Assembly: GCA_010405405.1 (NCBI GenBank)
Contig: MU004239.1
Location: forward strand, 1,104,713 to 1,168,712
Source: Microthyrium microscopicum
Taxonomy: Eukaryota; Ascomycota; Dothideomycetes; Microthyriales; Microthyriaceae
Direction: 5' to 3'
Length of the DNA: 64,000 nucleotides
The position numbers and the translations under genes are program-made. Under the pieces are notes generated by a model, which did no database searches, had not been told where the DNA came from, and saw nothing but the letters and a program-made list of their open reading frames with translations. Positions 57,644 to 64,000 of the stretch are shown here, in pieces (within the stretch, counting starts at the first letter, position 1; each line of letters opens with the position of its first letter).

Positions 57644-58516
57644 TGGCAAGCGCATAACAAAGATTGATTGGCGTTCTCTCATCAACTTTGCTGGCTCCTA
57701 CAAACGCTACTACATTAAAGTCCTATAACTATAATTGCATTCAACAGAGTTTGCCAGTCTTCACGCCGTTCGTGGCACTGAGCGCACTCCATACCAAAGC
57801 GTCTTCTGTGGGAGGCATCAAAGTCGATACCAGCGCAACTTCTATGAGAGCCATCAAAGTCGGCAGTGCACAGACCATATTCTAATACCCCCTTCTTCTT
57901 TTGTTGTTATCCACTTTTATCTACTAGCATGGCGTTTCTACTCACGGTTTCTTCTATGGGAAAGCATCATTTGCATGGGAAAAAAATCCACATAGCCCTG
58001 GAGTTGGACGGTCTGCTGTTTTTCTCTCTTTCCTCAAAGCCCACGAGACAATGGCACATTGGCTCAACAGACTTTTGCACTCCCTCATTTTCTTCTGTAA
58101 ACAGATAAAAGAGGTTTGTGTGTGCGTCTGAAAAGTGCGTTGAACGAGCAAGACGGGTAATTGATGTTGGGAGAGTATATGTATTTTAGAGTGTCTGGAA
58201 GGACATACGAAGGCCTTAATGACAGATATATATTACTTCATTGGCATTCTTTTTTTGGTGTTGCTTACTACTTGTTATTATAGGCAGCTTTGAGAACGGA
58301 GCGGTTGAAGGGTGGGGACGTTCAAAGTCGTAGGACAGTTCAGGATTCCACCATATCTTGCATTCAATCGATGAAAGAGCTTGCATACGGAACTGAACTT
58401 GCAAACGATATCTGGGAGGTCCAGAAACGGAGTCAAGCAGAGACGCTCTGGGAAGTACACTTGTCTGGGATCTGAACTACCGAGGAGATCGCTGCACAGC
58501 TTCATAAGGCTAATTC
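57644..58516. other. Gene-free stretch
   Basis: About 870 bp downstream of the SIZ gene. It holds the MITE-like relic at 57670-57865; the rest shows no gene. Confidence 0.4.
57670..57865. mobile_element. Possible degraded MITE of the same family
   Basis: The left part (CTCTCATCAACTTTGCTGGC, then TCCTACAAACGCTAC) matches the internal part of the MITE end at 14685-14720 (CTCCCATCAACTCTGATGGG, then TACCACCAGCGCTGC) at about three quarters of positions. The right part contains GAGAGCCATCAAAGTCGG and AGGCATCAAAGTCGATACCAGCGC-like sequence in inverted orientation. The span of about 195 bp equals the intact MITE. Decay is advanced, so this call is tentative. Confidence 0.35.
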
Positions 58517-58902
58517 ATGGATGAGGAAGCCGTTCCAAACACCTTTGTCGAAGACTATGCTGGCTCTAGTCATGAGCGCCAGTCTGCCTATGACTGGCAG
58601 GTCGAATCTCAAGATATCTATATCGAGTGGGAAGACATTTTGCAATTATGGCTGATACGGTGGCCGAACGCGGCCTTTATTGCATACTTCCTCCGACCGC
58701 AACTAAGGATGATGTGGTATTTGTCTTATCTGGCGCTACAGTGCCAATGGTTTTCGGGCAAGAGAGCCGTATAGAATGGGATCAACGACTCTTGATCAGT
58801 CGTTGGTCGTACAGATTTATCGGAGAATGGTATGTTATTGAAAGCCCAGAAATATGTTTAGATGAGACTAATGAAGCTCTACTTATGTTCATGGCATCAT
58901 GA
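58517..58902 (+). pseudogene. Remnant of a HET-family protein C-terminus
   Basis: The frame at 58627-58902 encodes GRHFAIMADTVAERGLYCIL, VVFVLSGATVPMVFGQ and WSYRFIGEWYVIESPEI. This follows the C-terminal pattern of large fungal HET (heterokaryon incompatibility) proteins, which end with GD.V.VL.GA..P.VLR and a Y.LIGE.YV motif. The N-terminal HET domain is absent, so this is a fossil fragment of a much longer gene. Confidence 0.6.
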
Positions 58903-59379
58903 AGGGGGCAGTTTATATCGGTAGCACGTACGGTGAAGAGAAGAACATTACAATCATTTGGCCGTGGTTCTAGTCGATATTGGTCGAGGCGAAATAGTTT
59001 CAACTTATTGTAGTAGCAAACGATCAGACGGAGGTATATCTGTAGTCTTCGTCGAGCACTACTGAACTATTGGCTCATCGATGCGACTTGTCAGCAATTG
59101 ACTTGATAATCGAAATCTGGAGTGTTAACCTACCTTTACAATACATCTCAATCTTGATTTTATCTTCCATTTCGAAGTTGGGAAATGGATTTAGCAAGAT
59201 GAGGGCACTTTGGGCTTAGTGGCTGTCCCATTCACGTTTAATCTATTTTCGGGTACTATCGAAGGAATTGATTGACCTTGCTCTGATAGGACTAGCAGAC
59301 AACTTCAGCTTATATTTCAGGTACATATTGGAATGACTCGGTCACCTCCATAGGTTTTTCAAGAACGAGAGAGAAGAGA
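58903..59379. other. Gene-free stretch
   Basis: About 480 bp upstream of the tyrosinase gene. No feature was recognised. Confidence 0.4.
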
Positions 59380-60830
59380 ATGTTACTTCAGGCTAGTTTG
59401 TGTGTTGCGACGCTCGTTTTGCATACTCTTGCAGCGCCTTTGCAAGACGGACAGCAATGTACCAATCCACGGATAAGAAAAGAATGGTGACTATAGCTTT
59501 CAGTTCCATTTACAACATGTTTGCTGATTAAAACACTAGGCGATCTCTCACAGTGGATGAAAGAGTTAAATTCACTCAGGCTGTCAACTGTTTAATGTCT
59601 TCACCTGCCAAGTACAAGAATTATTGGCCAGTGATAGAGAATCGCTATGATGACTTTGTCGCTCTTCACGTCAACCAGACTGAGCAGTGTAAGCTCTCTC
59701 CTCCCTCTTTACTAAACCATATACTCATTGTCTTAGCTTCTGTCGGCTGGACAAACCCCGATGGCACACCCGGAAGCTTCACGCCAGCCCACAGCCACCA
59801 TGCACCCGGCTCGACAATGGAATCGGACGACGTCCACGGCTCAGGAAGCATCCTCCCCTGGCACCGCTACGCTATCACCGTCTATGAAGACGCACTCGTA
59901 AATGAATGCGGCTGGACAATGGGCGTTCCCTGTACACCACCCATCCCTCACACCCTTCTCATTTAACTATTCATACTAACTCTGCCGCAGACTGGAACTG
60001 GCATCTCGACACCACCCCCGCCGGCGGCTCCTGGCTACAATCGCCCATCTTCGACCCAATTTCTGGCTTCGGAGGCAACGGCGCCGTAGTTCCCAAACGC
60101 GGTGCCTCGCCCTACCCAGTGACAGGCACAGGCGGTGGTTGCGTCGCAACCGGGCCGTTTGCCAACCGCACCATCCGCGTCGGCCCATTCGGGAAGATGG
60201 TCGCTAATAATACACGCTGTTTACGGCGGGATTTCAACCCAAAGGTGGCGGAGAATGATGCGACCAAGAAAGTGCTAAGCCGCATCCTCAGGTCGAAAAA
60301 CTATGCCGAATTCTGTTTGAGACTGGGAAGTCTGCATGGGGTGGGACATAGTGGTATTGGTGGCGAGGTCAGTATTTTGCGAGGGGAGGTTTGTAAGTGA
60401 GTGAGTGCTAATAGCGTGGTAGATGGGCGATCCGTTTAATAGTCCGAATGAGCCGTTGTTCTTTTTGCATCATGCGAATCTGGACTACTTGTGGGCGCTG
60501 TGGCAGGAGCAGGATCCGAAGAGGCTGAGTGATTTCAGTAAGCAAAGAGGAGAGGAGTATGGTGCTAATACGAGGTTGGAGATGGGTGTTTTGGCACCGG
60601 TTAAGTTGGTGAAAGGTAAGGTCTCTGTGCTTTTGCTCAAGAACGATTCTGGTGTGCTGAGATAGCATCTTGATACATGGAGTCCATTCTCGCATCTGCT
60701 GGTCCGCGGGATTTTCAGGAGATGTTGTACTGACAAGTATGCAGAAGTTATGGATACCCAGAATCGCGATCAAAAAGGATCGCTTTGTTTCAAATATGAG
60801 GGTTTGTCGGTTGAAAGTTATTCTTTCTAG
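59380..60830 (+). CDS. Secreted tyrosinase-type copper oxidase
   Basis: Type 3 copper enzyme oxidising phenols or catechols outside the cell. Exons 59380-59486, 59540-59688, 59737-59931, 59991-60367, 60423-60615 and 60745-60830 join in frame to 368 residues. A signal peptide (MLLQASLCVATLVLHTLAAP) is clear. CuA ligands are H79 (ALHVNQT), H119 and H128 (LPWHRY); CuB ligands are H266 and H270 (LHGVGHSGIGGEMGDP) and one of H292/H293 (PNEPLFFLHHANLDYLWALW). GVPYWNW is restored by splicing at 59932-59990. The short ending (EVMDTQNRDQKGSLCFKYEG) is also typical, and the large C-terminal shielding domain of mushroom tyrosinases is absent, as in short secreted ascomycete enzymes. Whether it hydroxylates monophenols cannot be told. 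Confidence 0.93.
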
Positions 60831-61071
60831 GTAAACAACTGGTAGAATCGAGGTTTCTGTGCTTCCATGAGAAATTGTAACGCCCTTTTGAATTTTTGGA
60901 GATACTCTGACAAATACAATTGTTCGGAATATTGAGATGAAGTTAAGATGTTGGTGGAAGCTCCTGCATATCGAAGCGATCCTGACTTCACTTCTCACCT
61001 CTCAACTACAATCGATCCAAATCTATATTAACTCCCTATCATTAGCCCATTTCCCATCTCCTGAAGCCATA

Positions 61072-61620
61072 ATGACCTTCCTTGATAACTTACTATCCCG
61101 GAAAGGATCAAAACCCCATCTATATCTTGCGCTGTACGCCAGGCCAAAACACCCTGATGTTCATCACCAAGCACTCATCATCGCCCCCAAGAACCTCACT
61201 GCTCCATTGATTGAGATACACAAATTTCATGTGAAGAACACTTTACAGATTCAGGACAATCAGCCACTGCAGCCCTGGGTATATGAGGCATCAACGATAT
61301 CCTCTTTGGCAAATGAAGATCGACTTCTAGTTCTAGTCTGTATAGCGAAATTGAAAGGATCAATTGAAGAACTGTAACGATCGTTCTCTCAAGTACCGAT
61401 ATATCAAAAAGATGATCCAGACACCGAGAAGGCTCGCAAATTCGATTGTGCCAGTTGGGTTGCTGACGCAATTGATGAGCTTTACAAGACCGAGCCAAGG
61501 TTAATTTCGAACCTTTCCAGCCAGTATAACTTGCAAGAGAAGGCGTATAAGTTCGTGAGAGATCTCCAGGATAGAGATTACAGATATATCATTTGTTGCG
61601 GTCATCTGCGGTCACAATAG
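61072..61620 (+). pseudogene. Unknown fungal protein, broken by one in-frame stop
   Basis: Not recognised by name. The frame from MTFLDNLLSRKGSKPHLYLA runs 101 codons to TAA at 61375-61377 and then continues in the same frame for another 80 codons (RSFSQVPIYQKDDPDTEKAR .. FDCASWVADAIDELYKTEPR .. EKAYKFVRDLQDR) to 61620. The two halves look like one protein of about 182 residues: a strand-rich first half and a helical second half with a conserved-looking C-x2-W motif. No splice pair removes the TAA. It overlaps the 3' end of the minus-strand gene at 61612 by 9 bp. Confidence 0.5.
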
Positions 61621-62436
61621 AATACTGAAAAGATGAGAGAAAGTCACCTTACGCCCAACAGCCAGGTCTTTACGTGCATTTCCCTTCCACAAAACTTCAA
61701 CAGAGTGTTTCGAATGCAGGATACGGAACTTCTCAATCAAGTTGGGGAGATCCATTCCATAGCAGGTTTTCTGAAGAAGTCGAGCAGGCTCTCCAATATC
61801 AACTTCAATCCCGGGAACAAGATCTCTTGGAAGCAGTAAGCTGATCGTTATGACCGTCCCTGTTTCTGCACCCCGAGCTAACATGACAAATGTTTTCTCA
61901 ATGACTGGATTAATCATGTCAAGAAAGCCTTCCTTCTCACCTCCAAGGGGTGCTTGGAGATAAGGATGGCGAGGATATAGCACTCTCTCGTATGTGGGGT
62001 TTTTGAGAACGCGTTGTCCGTCTGCCTGCTGCTGAACCTGACAAGGCTTTGCAGCAAATATTTGAAGGTGTTTGAGGTATGTTCGATTACGTCCAATACC
62101 ATCGAGCCATGCTACTACAGTATCCCAGTCATGAAAACAATCGAAAAGAAAACGATTTTTGGAGTAGAGATACTGTTCTGCCTCTGCTGCAATCGTTTTG
62201 TTGCCGGCAATCAACAAGTCTTTGCAGACGTGCTGAAGGCTTTGGCTCGTAGAAGTGTGGTCTTGAACACGATAACGAAGTCTTGTTGCTGGACGGTCAA
62301 CATCCATTCGCATCTGGTCATTACACGGATTATCCCATGTAACGTATTCGGTGCGCAATACACCTGCCCACGAGATGATGGCCCCGGAAGATACCAGGAC
62401 AAGATGGTATATCTGGTCGCGAACCTCTCTTGGCAA
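61612..62436 (-). pseudogene. F-box-like fungal protein lacking a start
   Basis: The open frame begins LPREVRDQIYHLVLVSSGAI, the opening motif of many fungal F-box-like proteins (normally preceded by a few residues and Met). It continues with QSLQHVCKDLLIAGNKTIAA, EAEQYLYSKNRFLFDCFHDW and VVAWLDGIGRNRTYLKHLQI, typical of the same group, to a stop at 61612; about 275 residues. The codon for the first Leu is TTG, and an in-frame TAA lies two codons upstream (62440-62442), with no ATG or usable splice acceptor between. The 5' end is therefore lost, or the protein starts at an internal Met. It is convergent with, and overlaps, the broken gene at 61072. Confidence 0.55.
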
Positions 62437-63282
62437 TGATTAAAAGGTAATCCGAGGGATGTACAGCATCAGGGCGTGATAATGATTAATGCCCACCATG
62501 TTTATTGGAACTATATAGTGAGCTGAGAGTGGTTCAAATCCTGCTGATAATTAGAACATATGCTCTTCGAGTACCTTAACTGTTACGATGGTTAATATGG
62601 TGGCAGATGGAGCATCCCAGGCTTGTCAATACGCGTTGAGTTCGAACTGTACAGTCTTGTAGCTCCCGTTGATATGTATTAAATTTAGTGAAAAGTCAAG
62701 GACTTGAAAAGCACCGTGGACGTTGAAACTGAAGCCCGAAAGAGCAAAAAGATGCCAACTCCCGACGTCGGAAATCTTCAAGGTCCAACGCCACCAAATC
62801 TCCCCCTTCAGAACTGACAGGTCTAAAGATGTTATGATTGGAAGAAATGGTTTGGCGCTTGGTCTTCAGGTACGCCAGGGGTTGGCTAAGCACCAGTAGC
62901 ACCGTAACGGTCTTCATGCTAGTTGCCGATCACCATTCAGCCAATTATATTCCCACAAAATCTCCTGAATGGTAAAATCCGGTCCCCTAAAACGCATCAT
63001 CACCACCAAGTGGCTACCAGCCTTTCCTAAAAGGGCGATTAGTCTCGTGTAAGTACGGTGTAACGTTGTAAAGGGATCGGTGGGATGTATTTTTGGCAGG
63101 CAGCCTTGTCTAGCGCCTAGAAAAGCGTCGAGTCTATCATTTCTTAAAGAAGATGTCCTTTCTCTTTTCTTGACATATTTTTTCAGCAAACAAATTCAAT
63201 TCAGTTCCAACTCAGTCACTCATTCAACCCATAGTTTCAATCTTAATCGATTTCCAGCCTTAAAACAACGAAAACTATCATC
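62437..63282. other. Gene-free stretch
   Basis: About 850 bp upstream of the secreted-protein gene at 63283. No feature was recognised beyond a presumed promoter. Confidence 0.4.
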
Positions 63283-64000
63283 ATGTTCACCAAATCTATC
63301 GTTGTTGCTGCCATTGTCGGCTCAGCGTTTGCCGCTCCTCAGCCAGTTGCGGATCCTATGCCTGACTATCACATTCTTGAAATCCGTCAGGGTAAGTCTT
63401 CTCGAGAGATAAATCATTCGTTCCTCTTTCGATCACCAAAACTGACAACTCCTAGTGGCCTCTTCCGCAACAGCCCTCGCCGGCTCCGCCGCGTCTGCCT
63501 GTGTAGTCCCCAACTCCATCCTCTCCCTCATCACCAGTGTCCCAACCGCACCTGCCGACCTTACAGACGCCATCCTTTCGCAAACCAACGCTTGCAAGCT
63601 CAGCTTCACCGGCTCTCTTAGCTCCGAGTACAAGAGCTATAGCAGCGAGGCCGTCAGCTGGTTCAACGCCAACAGCGCGGCTTTGTATGGATGGGAATCC
63701 AGCTTCATGGCCAACTGCCCCATGGCCACTAGCCTGATTGGCACATCCACCGGTGTTGCTGGTGTATGCTCGACTGCTATTGCCTCAGGTGCCAGTGCTG
63801 GTTCCAGTGCTAGTTCAACTGCGAGTGGAAAGGCTAGTGGAAGTGCGACTGGCACCTCCGCATCCGGAATGGCTTCAGGTACTGCGTCTGGTAGTGGAAG
63901 TGCGGCTTCTGCCTCGGCAGGCTCATCAAGCAGCAATGTTACTACCAGCAACGGTGCTGCTGGAAAGGCCGGAGATGCCAACTCGGCTGTTGCGGTTGGT
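63283..64000 (+). CDS. Secreted Ser/Ala-rich surface protein, 3' end outside window
   Basis: Partial gene. Exon 1 is 63283-63391; the intron 63392-63455 has GTAAGT, CTGAC and CTAG signals; exon 2 runs off the window, giving 218 visible residues. A signal peptide (MFTKSIVVAAIVGSAFAAPQ) is followed by a short linker and a domain of about 110 residues with spaced cysteines (SACVVPNS, TNACKLSF, NCPMATS, GVCSTAIAS). From about residue 155 it becomes a Ser/Ala/Gly/Thr-rich stretch (SGASAGSSASSTASGKASGS), as in GPI-anchored fungal wall proteins. An anchor signal would lie beyond 64000. Function unknown; a wall or adhesion role is inference. Confidence 0.75.

Noticed and set aside
62528-62550. GGTTCAAATCC resembling a tRNA T-arm
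   Set aside because: The flanking bases do not form the T stem, and no acceptor or anticodon stem can be folded around it.

Overview
The window is nuclear DNA of a filamentous ascomycete (Pezizomycotina). The evidence is gene content and gene structure: translation elongation factor 3 (fungus-specific), a Zn2Cys6 regulator, F-box and HET-family sequences, a KNH-type cell-surface protein and secreted oxidative enzymes. Genes sit on both strands about 0.5-1.7 kb apart and carry mostly 45-70 bp introns with GTAAGT-like donors and CTRAY branch sites. Class cannot be fixed from sequence alone. No tRNA, rRNA, CRISPR array or intact autonomous transposon was seen.

Layout. 1-9.4 kb: F-box gene, the circularly permuted ribosome-export GTPase LSG1, and eEF3. 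9.4-16.9 kb: a repeat-rich accessory block with a 199-bp MITE, a Zn2Cys6 regulator with three oversized introns, a chimeric gene-fragment pseudogene, a small basic protein whose last codons and stop lie in a MITE fragment, and an acidic/lysine-rich ORF broken by an in-frame TGA. 18-22 kb: a 14-TM-type MFS drug transporter with a one-base frameshift and an O-methyltransferase. 23-30 kb: an unknown basic protein, a secreted selenium-binding-protein-like beta-propeller and a secreted oxalate decarboxylase. 31-36 kb: eRF1 and a phosphate-symporter-like MFS protein. 36-55 kb: THO2, a KNH-domain membrane protein, deoxyhypusine synthase, a Gly/Ala/Met-rich repeat protein and a 1277-residue MATH/degenerate-USP/MORN/RING protein. 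55-64 kb: a SIZ/PIAS SUMO ligase, a HET fragment, a secreted tyrosinase, two decayed genes meeting tail to tail, and the 5' part of a secreted Ser/Ala-rich surface protein.

How genes relate. LSG1 (60S maturation), eEF3 (elongation), eRF1 (termination) and deoxyhypusine synthase (eIF5A activation) all serve translation; THO2 acts in mRNP export. They are spaced as independent housekeeping genes. The 9.4-22 kb block looks like a small accessory island (regulator, transporter, methyltransferase) without a biosynthetic backbone enzyme.

The most unusual signal is a repeat shared by oversized introns. Two introns of the Zn2Cys6 gene and the intron of the neighbouring minus-strand gene carry clearly related palindromic blocks, always in the sense orientation of the host transcript; weaker forms occur in another intron of the regulator and in a 166-bp intron of the F-box gene. 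This is the pattern of introner-like elements. A short CATC..GATGGC palindrome in these introns also resembles part of the terminal repeat of the MITE family found nearby.
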